A stretch of DNA of 64,000 nucleotides from Cellulomonas edaphi (GTDB lineage Bacteria; Actinomycetota; Actinomycetes; Actinomycetales; Cellulomonadaceae). A program made the position numbers and the translations under genes. Positions 54,401 through 62,081 of the stretch are shown one piece after another. Below the pieces are notes generated by a model, which saw only the letters and a list, made by a program, of their open reading frames with translations, was not told where the DNA came from and made no database searches. The stretch is from contig NZ_JAUCGR010000001.1 of the NCBI RefSeq assembly GCF_030362815.1, forward strand, positions 922,024 through 986,023. The letters run 5' to 3'. Position 1 is the stretch's first letter. Each line of letters begins with the position of its first letter.

Positions 54401-56883
54401 CCAGCACGCTCGACGGCTACCTCTCGCTGTTCAACCTCACGGGCGCGGACGTCACGACGGACGTGACGCTGCCGTACTCGGGCGAGACGGTCTCGCTGTT
54501 CGCCGGGTCGCAGACCCTGGGCGCCGACTCCTCCACGCTCACGGTCACGGTGCCCGCGCGCTCCTCGGCCGTGCTGGCTCCGCGGATGAACGTCGCGCGC
54601 AGCGCGGCGGCCGCGGCGGGTCTGGTCGCCGACGTGCGGGACGCGCGGTCGGTTGAGGTGTCGTCAGCCCAGCCGGCGACGCTCGACGTGCAGAACGTGC
54701 AGACCGGTGCGCACCTCAGCGCCCAGGTCACGGACGAGGCCGCGACGCTCCGGTTCGCCGACGCGACGGCGTACCCCGTGCAGGATCTCGCGCTGAGCAC
54801 GCTCACGTTCCCGGCCTCGGTGCTGCCCCCGGGGATGACGGATCCGCAGCTCGCCGTCGACGGCGACGCGACCACCTCTTGGGTGCCCGGGCCTGACGGC
54901 CGGATGGTCGTCGACCTCGGCGCGGCCCGCGCGGTCGGCCAGGTCGCGCTCGTCTGGGACGGCACGGACGTGCCCGACGCGGTGGTGTCCACCAGCGACG
55001 ACGGACTCACGTTCCACGACGTGGGCGCGCCCGCCGGTGACGCCACGACCACGGTGATCGACGTCGACGCGACCGTGCGGTACGTCGCCGTCAGCACGCA
55101 GTGGGCGGCCGGCCGCTCGGGGCTCGCCGCGTTCCGGGTGCTGCCTCCGGGCGTGCACCAGGACCTCGCGCCGGGAGCCATCACGGGCGAGCTGCCCGCG
55201 TGGACGGTGGGCACGCCCGCCACCGGCTCGCTGTCAGCGAGCGGGACGCCGAGCGTCGAGCTCACGGTCACGGCCGGGGCGCTGCCCGCGGGCGTGACGC
55301 TGCACGACGGCTCGTTCGGCGGCACGCCCACCCGGGGCGGCGCGTTCTCGTTCACGGTCACCGCGGAGAACGGGGTCGGCACCCCGAGCACCCGGACGTT
55401 CACGGGGACGGTCGGCGCGATGCCGACGACGCTCGCCCTCACGGCGGCCGTGGCCACCACCACGAGCGGCTCGCTCACCGCGACGCTCGAGGACTCGGGG
55501 GGCGCGGTCCTCACCGACGTCTCCGGCACGGTGGCGTTCTACGCCTCGTCGACGCCCGAGGGGCAGCCGCTCGCGACCGTCGCGCTGGTCGACGGCGTGG
55601 CGTCCACCCCCGTCACGGGCCTCGCGCCCGAGACCACGACGCACTACTCGGCCGTCTTCACGCCGGCCGGCGCCGTGGCCGACACCTACGCGGGTGCCAC
55701 GTCGCAAGCGGTCACGCTCACGACCGGCTACGACGTCGTGGACTCGACGACCACCGCCACGGTGTCGTCCGTGGTCGTGGGCACCGCCCCGGTCGCCTCG
55801 GTCTCGGTGAGTGCCGGGGGTGCCGCCGCGCACGGGTCCGTCACGGTGCGCGTGGACGAGGGGGCCGCGACCACCGCGACGCTGTCGGGCGGCGCGGCGA
55901 GCGTGACGCTCCCGTCCGACCTGTCGGCGGGCACGCACACCGCGGAGGTCACCTACCTGGGCGACGAGCGGACGCGGCCGTCCAGCACGGCCGTGGCGTT
56001 CACGGTGTCGAAGGCGGCGGCCACGTTGTCGGTGACCGCGACGTCGAGCACCACCTACGGCAAGCCGGCCACGGTCCAGGCGCGGGTGACCGCGCTGGGC
56101 GCTGCCGCGACCGGCTCGGTGCGCGTCGACGTGGACGGCAAGCCGGTGGCCACCAAGCCGCTGGCGTCCGGCGCGGCGAGCATCGCGCTCCCGAGCACGC
56201 TCGCGGTCGGCCGGCACACCGTGCGCGTCGAGTACCTGGGCAGCGCGCAGGCCAACGAGGCGGTCGTCAGCAAGACGCTGACGGTCACCAAGGCGCCGAC
56301 GAAGGTCGCGCTGGCGCTCTCGTCGACCGCGCCGTCGGCCCTGACGACGAGGGTCAAGGCCACCGTCACGGTGACCGTCCCGGGCACCGCGCTCGTGGCG
56401 GGCGGCAAGGTGTCGGTCAAGGTCGGCGGCAGGACGGTCTCGACCGTCGCGCTGTCCCGTGGTCGAGCCACGGTGACGCTCCCGGTGTTCACCACGGCGG
56501 GCGCGACGTCCGTCACGGCGACCTTTGCCGGCACCGTGAGCCTGCTCCCGGCGACGAGCTCGGCCGCGCGCGTCACGGTGGCGAAGGCGACCACCAAGGT
56601 GGCGCTCGCGCTCTCGTCGAAGTCGGCGACGGCGAAGAAGACCAAGGTGAGGGCCACGGTCACCGTGACCGTGCCGGGCGCGTCGGTCTACGCGACGGGC
56701 CGGGTGGCGATCAAGGTCGACGGCAAGACGGTCTCGACCGTCTCGCTGTCGCGCGGCCGGGCCACGGTGGTGCTCCCCGTCTTCACCCGCACAGGCTCGA
56801 AGGTGGCGGTCACCGCCACCTACGCGGGCAACGGGAGCCTGCGGTCCTCGAAGGCGACGGCGTACATCCGCGTCGTGCGTTGA
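51466..56883 (+). CDS. Giant secreted multidomain protein (toroid-like head, two F5/8C, Ig-like repeats)
   Basis: A 1805-residue exported protein. A long signal region (to about residue 54, ending ASPAAAAD) precedes an about 450-residue head with many Trp and Tyr (WDSTFQSYFLDAGKLL, TENHNTVAPHYQSDLW, PVPEIIKHQPNSAELW) that looks like an alpha/alpha-toroid carbohydrate enzyme, but I cannot name the family. Two discoidin-type (F5/8C) modules follow, each with SWIQVDLG and RYVRMQGIQG, then a third, weaker one and at least four Ig-like repeats ending TKVALALSS. The TTG start at 51466 follows GAGGGG and lies downstream of the promoter; ATG 51397 would fall inside it. Probably a surface or secreted polysaccharide-acting protein induced by sugar. 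Confidence 0.85.
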   Translation: MTRFPRTSLLPLARRSVPRAHGSRLLQRAVVGATALAVALPAAVLSPASPAAAADAPAFGAPDAIAADYYAALLRHTRWTESVFDSTLGVYKAADFNFAVVLGNAVLVTHGDYDESLAGVSKATLRARTVATIAYYAARNRFVNPTGGTWGKQLFWDSTFQSYFLDAGKLLWDDLDATTQASLKTIAAGQAAYTAGLNYGDDPMSGSWTPEWPVGRFERDTAAEESGVYSQALAPGIAWSEDDASSAAWSAQFNDWVRNAVAQPTADANNPAVVGGKAISTNLLHNIYDTYVTENHNTVAPHYQSDLWRSGGRNSIQFILNGKPVPEIIKHQPNSAELWRSLQLMMSQQGEPFMSMNADREFLYGRDVIPLAFVGQVLRNPDAVRAEANMAASLAAYQAYAPVDRLAKFSGEPKYEPEARAEVAIAYLLHVAAAESDEGTVEPTPADQYFARLSGVRDYGDEPGLTVQQSEKSWAGASSRQGYVKFPWAPGHNPWLFQTSGATPFLYPTPAATVDKRTTAVYTGPRDGFDGTASLFTTGSSSAGQVTLPTGSAIYATSGAGREDGALTVRNLAMGGFAGLDGSRTYTTAEGSQTASLPVTRAADPLDVSAARVDNLSFAPVSARYVRMQGIQGNATFGYSMYAFHVYGADATSTTDLAAGRTATASSEDAAGGRQASKVTDATASTRWAVSTADRKRANSWIQVDLGSQQTVGGVRLAWEASAGTQYLVQTSDDGSTWTDQVRYGPENAADANAARVDSVALTPAGGSEPAPVQARYVRMQGIQGDAGYGYSLYNFRVYGAAGTLDLAAGKPATASSAASGNAATTVTDGSSTTRWAVSKEERPRADSWIQVDLGTAQDVAKVQLAWEVAAGRDYLIQTSLDGSTWTDAAHFRYTGDQITATDQGWLNVEGAAGFVVRGSGAQITVSKADDAHHVIRLADSPTTGSHPFLVEMLPTDAAGTAAEAAQAQPTVGADGVLASTLDGYLSLFNLTGADVTTDVTLPYSGETVSLFAGSQTLGADSSTLTVTVPARSSAVLAPRMNVARSAAAAAGLVADVRDARSVEVSSAQPATLDVQNVQTGAHLSAQVTDEAATLRFADATAYPVQDLALSTLTFPASVLPPGMTDPQLAVDGDATTSWVPGPDGRMVVDLGAARAVGQVALVWDGTDVPDAVVSTSDDGLTFHDVGAPAGDATTTVIDVDATVRYVAVSTQWAAGRSGLAAFRVLPPGVHQDLAPGAITGELPAWTVGTPATGSLSASGTPSVELTVTAGALPAGVTLHDGSFGGTPTRGGAFSFTVTAENGVGTPSTRTFTGTVGAMPTTLALTAAVATTTSGSLTATLEDSGGAVLTDVSGTVAFYASSTPEGQPLATVALVDGVASTPVTGLAPETTTHYSAVFTPAGAVADTYAGATSQAVTLTTGYDVVDSTTTATVSSVVVGTAPVASVSVSAGGAAAHGSVTVRVDEGAATTATLSGGAASVTLPSDLSAGTHTAEVTYLGDERTRPSSTAVAFTVSKAAATLSVTATSSTTYGKPATVQARVTALGAAATGSVRVDVDGKPVATKPLASGAASIALPSTLAVGRHTVRVEYLGSAQANEAVVSKTLTVTKAPTKVALALSSTAPSALTTRVKATVTVTVPGTALVAGGKVSVKVGGRTVSTVALSRGRATVTLPVFTTAGATSVTATFAGTVSLLPATSSAARVTVAKATTKVALALSSKSATAKKTKVRATVTVTVPGASVYATGRVAIKVDGKTVSTVSLSRGRATVVLPVFTRTGSKVAVTATYAGNGSLRSSKATAYIRVVR

Positions 56884-56889
56884 GCACGG

Positions 56890-56921
56890 GCGGGGGTGCC
56901 GCGAGCGCGCGGCACCCCCGC
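56890..56921. terminator. Terminator hairpin between convergent genes
   Basis: GCGGGGGTGCCGCG and CGCGGCACCCCCGC form a perfect 14-bp stem with an AGCG loop, 7 bases after the giant gene and directly before the stop of the minus-strand RibD-like gene. Confidence 0.85.
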
Positions 56922-57560
56922 CTAGGCGCCCGGGCCCTCGCCCGGCTCGGTCAGGGTCATGTCCCCGGTCGTCGGCCGAGCCCCGGTGGGCCCGTACCGC
57001 AGCTGGACGGTGCCGCGGCTGCCGGTGAGCGGCGGCTCGAGCAGCTCGAGCCGGTTGGGGGTCGCCCCGTCCGGGAACACCTTCTTCCCCTGCCCGAGCA
57101 CCACCGGGTAGACCCACAAGGTGAGGACGTCGAACAGGTTCTCGGCCACGAGCGTCTGCACCAGGTCGACGCTGCCGATCACGTGCACGTTCTCGTATCG
57201 CTCCCGCAGCGCCCCGACCTCGCCCGCGAGGTCGGGTCCCAGGAGGGTCGAGCTGCGCCACGTCAGCTCCGGGGTGCCGCGGCTCGCCACGTACTTGGGC
57301 ACTTCGGCGAGCGCGGTGCCGATCGGGCCCGTCTCGTGCAGCGGCCAGTACGCCGCGAAGATGTCGTAGGTGCGCCGGCCCAGCAGCAGCGCATCCATCG
57401 CGGCGATCCCGGCGACCACCTGCTCGCCGACCATCTCGTCGTCCAGAGGCGCCTGCCATCCGCCGAACGTGAATCCGTCGGAGGGGTCCTCCTCGGGCGC
57501 GCCGGGCGCCTGCGCGACGCCGTCGAGCGTGGTGAACAGGTCGATGTGCAGGCGGCCCAC
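56922..57560 (-). CDS. RibD C-terminal/dihydrofolate-reductase-like protein
   Basis: A 212-residue protein of the RibD C-terminal domain family (PF01872), related to dihydrofolate reductase: LHIDLFTTLDGVAQAP at the start, MDALLLGRRTYDIFAAYWP, KYVASRGTPELTW and NVHVIGSVDLVQTLV. Such stand-alone proteins are NADPH-dependent reductases of uncertain substrate. GTG 57560 follows GGAGGAG at a 6-base distance. A long frame remains open upstream to 58190 but conserved sequence begins at this GTG. Confidence 0.9.
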   Translation of the reverse strand: MGRLHIDLFTTLDGVAQAPGAPEEDPSDGFTFGGWQAPLDDEMVGEQVVAGIAAMDALLLGRRTYDIFAAYWPLHETGPIGTALAEVPKYVASRGTPELTWRSSTLLGPDLAGEVGALRERYENVHVIGSVDLVQTLVAENLFDVLTLWVYPVVLGQGKKVFPDGATPNRLELLEPPLTGSRGTVQLRYGPTGARPTTGDMTLTEPGEGPGA

Positions 57561-57801
57561 GGGTGCTCCTCCGGTCCGACGATCGCATGCGTCCATGCTC
57601 GTCAGGCGCGGGACGTCGACGCCACGCAGCGGTCGACCAACGGAACTGAGCACGGGCTGGAAGAACAGGCGTACCAGGCGCGTCTCGTCGGTGTCCAGGC
57701 CGAACCAGCATGGGCACCGCACCGGCCCGCGGTCCGGTGCGCGGCGGGCGTCGAGCGCCCCGGTTTTGACGGCGCCGACGCCCGGGGCTTTGGATGCGCG
57801 C

Positions 57802-58425
57802 ATGGTCGCACCCACGACGAGTCCCGCCCGCCCCGCCAGGCGTGTTGCCCTGCGCCGCCGGCTCGCTGCCCTCCTCGTCGTCGGCGCGACCCTCGGTCTG
57901 GCCGCCTGCGCGCAGCAGCCGGGCCCGTTCCAGCCGTTCGCCGACGACGGCCCGGCGGCGGACGTCGAGGCCATCAGGAGCTCGCTCCCGGACGCGATCG
58001 CGCGCGAGGAGAACGTCGGCCGGCTGGTGCTCGACGCGGACGGGCGCGCGACGGCCGAGCTCAACCTGTCCGATGCTGCGGCCGAACGTCGTCGATCGGA
58101 GCTGGCGGCGGTCGCCGCGCCCTCGCGCGTCGCCATGGTGCTTCCGCGGCTCGAGGAGGGCGTGGCGACGCTCGTCAAGCAGCCCAGCACCGCCGCGCAG
58201 CTCGGCTACACCGACGCGAGCTTCGAGCTCGACGAGTTCGCCGGCATCAGCGTGGACGGCGCGCACGCGACGGCGATCCTGTCGGGCAAGGAGTGCTACA
58301 CCCACCTCGACGAGGCCACGGCGTGCGGGGTGCCGAGCCGCTTCCGGCTGACGCTGGCGCGGGCGGACGACGGTCGCTGGCTGATCGAGCGCAAGCGGTC
58401 CCAAGCGATCGCGGGCGAGGGCTAG
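57802..58425 (+). CDS. Hypothetical lipoprotein
   Basis: A 207-residue exported lipoprotein: the N-terminus has an Arg-rich n-region and LAALLVVGATLGLAACAQQ, with lipobox LAAC at residue 36. The mature part (about 170 residues) is a mixed alpha/beta domain with two further Cys (ECYTHL and TACGVP) likely to pair. I recognise no family. The 241-bp gap before it, back to the RibD-like gene, holds no other gene I can support. The GH51 gene follows after 78 bp on the same strand with a probable own promoter. Confidence 0.8.
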   Translation: MVAPTTSPARPARRVALRRRLAALLVVGATLGLAACAQQPGPFQPFADDGPAADVEAIRSSLPDAIAREENVGRLVLDADGRATAELNLSDAAAERRRSELAAVAAPSRVAMVLPRLEEGVATLVKQPSTAAQLGYTDASFELDEFAGISVDGAHATAILSGKECYTHLDEATACGVPSRFRLTLARADDGRWLIERKRSQAIAGEG

Positions 58426-58458
58426 GGGCGGCGCGGCCCTCGGCGGGGCGAACGGACC

Positions 58459-58473
58459 GATATCGTTATCGAT
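58459..58473. promoter_or_regulatory. Candidate operator of the GH51 gene
   Basis: GATATCGTTATCGAT lies 31 bp before the arabinofuranosidase ATG. Its half sites ATCG and CGAT/ATATCG are roughly symmetric and AT-rich compared with the surroundings, a form often bound by LacI-family sugar regulators. The assignment is tentative. Confidence 0.35.
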
Positions 58474-58503
58474 GCCCACCGCCGAGCCGACCCAAGGGGA
58501 GTC

Positions 58504-60021
58504 ATGCCCGACCACGCCAGCGTCCTGTTCCATCCCGGCTTCCGCGTTGGCGCGGTCGATCGGCGGCTGTTCGGGACGCTCGTCGAGCACATGGGCCGGG
58601 CCGTCTACACAGGCATCTTCGAGCCCGACCACCCGACGTCCGACGAGCACGGGTTCCGCGGTGATGTCGCCGCGCTCGCCTCCGAGCTGGGCATCACGAC
58701 GGCCCGCTACCCGGGCGGCAACTTCGTCTCGAGCTACGTCTGGGAGGACGGCGTGGGGCCCGACCGGCCGCGCGTCCTGGACCTGGGCTGGCGCACCGTG
58801 GAGACCAACACCGTGGGCACGGACGAGTTCCTGCAGTGGGCCGAGCGGCACGGCATCGAGCCGATGATGGCGGTGAACCTCGGCACGCGCGGGGTCGAGG
58901 CCGCTGCCGCTCTCGTCGAGTACTGCAACGGTGCGGCGGGCACGCGGTGGGCGGACCTGCGCGTCGCGAACGGGAGGGTCGAGCCGTACGGCGTGCGGCT
59001 GTGGTGCCTGGGCAACGAGCTGGACGGCCCGTGGCAGGTGGGGCACAAGGACGCCGACGAGTACGGGCGCCTGGCCGCCGAGGCGGGCAAGGCCATGAAG
59101 CGCGTCGACCCGAGCATCGAGCTGATCGCGTGCGGGTCCTCGTCGATGGAGATGCCCACCTTCGGCGACTGGGAGCAGACGGTGCTGGAGCACGCGTGGG
59201 ACGTCGTCGACCACGTCTCGATGCACGCCTACTACCAGGAGCACGACGGGGACCGCGCCTCGTTCCTCGCCTCCGGCACGGCGATGGACCGCTTCATCCG
59301 CCGCGTCGCGGCCTCGGCGGACGCGGTGGCGGCGCGCAAGGGCTCCGACCGCCGGCTCACCATCTCGTTCGACGAGTGGAACGTCTGGTACCTGTCCCGC
59401 TTCCCCGGTGCGGACAACCTCCCGGTGCAGGACGGGGCGCCCCGGATCATCGAGGACGTGTACTCGGCGCTCGACGCCGTCGTGGTGGGCGACCTGCTGG
59501 TGACGCTGCTCAACCACGCCGACCGGGTGCCGCTGGCGTGCCTCGCGCAGCTGGTCAACGTCATCGCCCCGATCATGACCGAGCCCGGCGGCCCGGCGTG
59601 GCGGCAGCCCACCTTCCACCCGTTCGCGGCCACCGCGCGGCTGGCCCGCGGCACCGTCCTCGACGCACGCGTCACGTGCGGGACGATGCCCACCGAGCGG
59701 CACGGCGCCGTGCCCCTGGTGACGGCCGCGGTGGTGGCGGACGACGAGGCGACGGCGATCTTCCTGGTCAACCGGTCCACGGACGCCGTCGAGGTCGACC
59801 TCCTGCACCCCGGGTCCGCGCTCGCGCTCACGGGCGGGATCCGGGTGACCGCCGACACGGTCGCGGCCGAGCCCGGCCCCGCGCACGCCGCGGCCACGGC
59901 GGAGCGCCACGTGGCGCAGCTCGAGCTGGACGGCGTCCTGCACGACGACCGGTCGACGGTGCTGCTGCCGCCCGAGTCGTGGACGGCGTTCACGGGGACC
60001 GCGGAGCGACGTGCCAGGTGA
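58504..60021 (+). CDS. Alpha-L-arabinofuranosidase, GH51
   Basis: Releases alpha-L-arabinose from arabinoxylan or arabino-oligosaccharides; it has no signal peptide and should act in the cytoplasm. The 505-residue protein has the GH51 start GTLVEHMGRAVYTGIFEP and RYPGGNFVSSYVWEDGVGP. The acid/base is Glu172 in CLGNELDGPW and the nucleophile Glu291 in SFDEWNVWYL. The C-terminal beta-sandwich closes the protein at the usual length. ATG 58504 follows a GGGGAG site. No transporter or xylanase is adjacent. Confidence 0.95.
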   Translation: MPDHASVLFHPGFRVGAVDRRLFGTLVEHMGRAVYTGIFEPDHPTSDEHGFRGDVAALASELGITTARYPGGNFVSSYVWEDGVGPDRPRVLDLGWRTVETNTVGTDEFLQWAERHGIEPMMAVNLGTRGVEAAAALVEYCNGAAGTRWADLRVANGRVEPYGVRLWCLGNELDGPWQVGHKDADEYGRLAAEAGKAMKRVDPSIELIACGSSSMEMPTFGDWEQTVLEHAWDVVDHVSMHAYYQEHDGDRASFLASGTAMDRFIRRVAASADAVAARKGSDRRLTISFDEWNVWYLSRFPGADNLPVQDGAPRIIEDVYSALDAVVVGDLLVTLLNHADRVPLACLAQLVNVIAPIMTEPGGPAWRQPTFHPFAATARLARGTVLDARVTCGTMPTERHGAVPLVTAAVVADDEATAIFLVNRSTDAVEVDLLHPGSALALTGGIRVTADTVAAEPGPAHAAATAERHVAQLELDGVLHDDRSTVLLPPESWTAFTGTAERRAR

Positions 60022-60075
60022 TGTCAGTCGTCCGTCCTAGACTCGCAGCTCAGCCCGCTGCGAGAGGACACGACG

Positions 60076-60777
60076 ATTCCGGCCATCGACGAGGCGCTCG
60101 ACAATCCCGCCTGGCACTCCCTGACCGGGGCTCACGCCTCGCTCGCCGAGGGAACGGGCGACGCCCGCCGCTACCGACCGGCCGTGTCGCCCTTCGCCGC
60201 ACTCCGTGACGTGGGCGACCCGGCGTCCTGGGCGGACCTGGCGGCGCTGGTCGGGCCCGGCCAGGCGGTGCCGATCGCGGGGGGACCGGACCAGGCGCCC
60301 GACGGCTGGACCCGCGGCTGGACGATCCCGGGCGTGCAGATGGTGGGGACCGACCGGCTCGTCGGCGCGCCCGACGAGGAGGCCGTGGTGCTCGGGGCCG
60401 ACGACGTGCCCGACATGCTCGACCTCACCGCGCGCACGCGACCCGGCCCGTTCGCCCCGGAGACCTACCTCATGGGCACCTACCGCGGCATCCGGCGCGA
60501 CGGCCGGCTGCTGGCGATGGCGGGCGAGCGGATGCGGCCCGAGGGCGCCACCGAGGTGAGCGCGGTGTGCACGGACCCCGAGGCGCGCGGCCAGGGCCTG
60601 GCCTCCCGCCTGGTGCTCGCGGTGGCGCACGGCATCCGCGCGCGCGGCGAGCTCCCGATCCTGCACGCGGCCTCCGAGAACGAGGGAGCGATCCGGCTCT
60701 ACGAGGGGCTCGGCTTCGAGGTGCGCCGGAAGATCGTCTTCGGCAGCGTCATCGCACCGGGGCGGGCGGACGCATGA
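60076..60777 (+). CDS. GNAT acetyltransferase with probable ATT start
   Basis: A GNAT-family acetyltransferase; residues after the first half carry the acetyl-CoA motif VCTDPEARGQGLASRLVLAVA and the C-terminal HAASENEGAIRLYEGLGF. The first ATG/GTG start in frame is GTG 60184, which lacks a ribosome site and would cut off sequence (PAIDEALDNPAWHSLTGAHA) of the kind that opens related proteins. ATT 60076, 7 bases after AGAGGA, begins that sequence and would give 233 residues. ATT starts are rare, so a base error for ATG or the shorter form 60184-60777 remain possible. It overlaps nudK by 4 bases (ATGA). Confidence 0.82.
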   Translation: MPAIDEALDNPAWHSLTGAHASLAEGTGDARRYRPAVSPFAALRDVGDPASWADLAALVGPGQAVPIAGGPDQAPDGWTRGWTIPGVQMVGTDRLVGAPDEEAVVLGADDVPDMLDLTARTRPGPFAPETYLMGTYRGIRRDGRLLAMAGERMRPEGATEVSAVCTDPEARGQGLASRLVLAVAHGIRARGELPILHAASENEGAIRLYEGLGFEVRRKIVFGSVIAPGRADA

Positions 60778-61457
60778 CGGGCGCCGCGCGAGCCTCCGGC
60801 GCCTCCGGAGTCCCCGGCGTCGACGTGCCCGACCGGCGCGGCCGCACGGGCCTGCACCTGACCGGCCGCGACCTGGACCGCAACCCGGACGTGGTGGTCC
60901 GCGACGTGGAGCTGCTGGCCTCCGACTGGTACGTGCTGCGCGCCACCACCTACGACCACCGGCTCCACGACGGCTCGGTGACCACCGAGCGCCGCGAGAC
61001 CTACGACCGGGGCGACGGGGCCACCGTGCTGCTGTACGAGCCCGAGCGGCGCACGGTGCTGCTCACCAGGCAGTTCCGCTACGCCGCCTACGTCAACGAG
61101 CACCCCGACGGGATGATGCTCGAGACGGCCGCCGGCCTGCTCGACGACGACGCGCCCGAGGAGGCCGTGCGCCGCGAGGCGGCCGAGGAGACGGGCGTGC
61201 AGATCGGCGACATCGAGCACGTCTTCGACATCTACATGAGCCCGGGGTCGGTCACGGAGCGCCTGCACTTCTACGCCGCGCCGTACTCGGGCAGCCCCGG
61301 CGGCTCGCGCGCCGGGATCGCGGACGAGGGGGAGCACATCGAGGTGGTCGAGCTCGGCTTCGACGAGGCGCTCGCCGGCATCGGCACGCGCATCGTCGAC
61401 GCCAAGACGGTCATGCTGCTGCAGTGGGCCGCGCTGAGCGGCCCGTTCGCGCGCTAG
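60774..61457 (+). CDS. nudK: NUDIX hydrolase, GDP-mannose pyrophosphatase NudK-like
   Basis: A 227-residue Nudix enzyme that splits a nucleoside diphosphate sugar. The order and spacing of motifs follow E. coli NudK: RETYDRGDGATVLLYEPE, VLLTRQFRYAAYVNEHPDG, MLETAAGLLDDDAPEEAV with the metal-binding REAAEETGV box, and YMSPGSVTERLHFYAAPYS. The first Glu of the Nudix signature is Ala, but the metal-binding REUxEE group is intact. Start ATG 60774 overlaps the GNAT stop; its own stop overlaps the end of the convergent PfpI gene by 4 bases. Confidence 0.88.
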   Translation: MTGAARASGASGVPGVDVPDRRGRTGLHLTGRDLDRNPDVVVRDVELLASDWYVLRATTYDHRLHDGSVTTERRETYDRGDGATVLLYEPERRTVLLTRQFRYAAYVNEHPDGMMLETAAGLLDDDAPEEAVRREAAEETGVQIGDIEHVFDIYMSPGSVTERLHFYAAPYSGSPGGSRAGIADEGEHIEVVELGFDEALAGIGTRIVDAKTVMLLQWAALSGPFAR

Positions 61458-62014
61458 ACCAGCAGGGCGTCGATCGCGCCGAGGAACTCGTCGAGGTCGC
61501 CGGGGTCGCGCGACGTGACGAGCGCGTAGCCGCCCTCGTGGTCGACCACGACCGGCTCGTCCTTCCACTCGGCGCCGGCGTTGCGGATGTCGGTCTCGAG
61601 CGAGGCGTAGGACGTGAGCGTCTTGCCCTTGACGACGTCCGCGGTGACGAGCGCCCACGGGCCGTGGCAGATGGCGGCGACGGGCTTGCCCTTCGTCGTG
61701 AAGGACCGCACCAGACCCAGGGCCTCGGTGGACAGCCGCAGCGCGTCGGCGTTGAGGGTGCCGCCGGGGATCAGCAGCAGGTCGTAGGACCCGGCCTCCA
61801 CCTCGCCCAGCTTGGCATCCGGCTTGATGGTGTCGGCGGGCACCTTGTCGCCGGTCAGGGTCTGGATCTTCTTCTTGCCCTTGACCGCGGCGATCGTGAC
61901 CGTGGCCCCCGAGGAGCGCAGGTGCGCGACCGGGACCACGAGCTCGTCGTGCTCGACGCCGTAGTTGGTGACGATGACCAGGACGCGACGGCCGTTCAGC
62001 GGGGACTTCCCCAT
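61454..62014 (-). CDS. DJ-1/PfpI-family protein
   Basis: A 186-residue class I glutamine-amidotransferase-like protein of the DJ-1/PfpI group. The nucleophile elbow is Cys in VAAICHGPWAL, preceded by LLLIPGGTL, and the Glu near the start lies in GVEHDEL. Relatives are glyoxalases, deglycases, chaperones or proteases; the substrate cannot be told. Start ATG 62014 has GAGGAA upstream. It converges on nudK with overlapping stop codons. Confidence 0.92.
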   Translation of the reverse strand: MGKSPLNGRRVLVIVTNYGVEHDELVVPVAHLRSSGATVTIAAVKGKKKIQTLTGDKVPADTIKPDAKLGEVEAGSYDLLLIPGGTLNADALRLSTEALGLVRSFTTKGKPVAAICHGPWALVTADVVKGKTLTSYASLETDIRNAGAEWKDEPVVVDHEGGYALVTSRDPGDLDEFLGAIDALLV

Positions 62015-62081
62015 GGTTCCTCCTCGGTTACGGCCACCACGGTAGGGCGACCGGGCTGTGGGTGCGCGGTGACGGGCCGCA

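Noticed and set aside
55234-59943. A minus-strand open frame of 1569 codons across the giant protein and GH51 genes
   Set aside because: It is antisense to well-supported genes, is extremely Arg/Gly-rich with no domain, and reflects GC-rich third positions leaving few stops.
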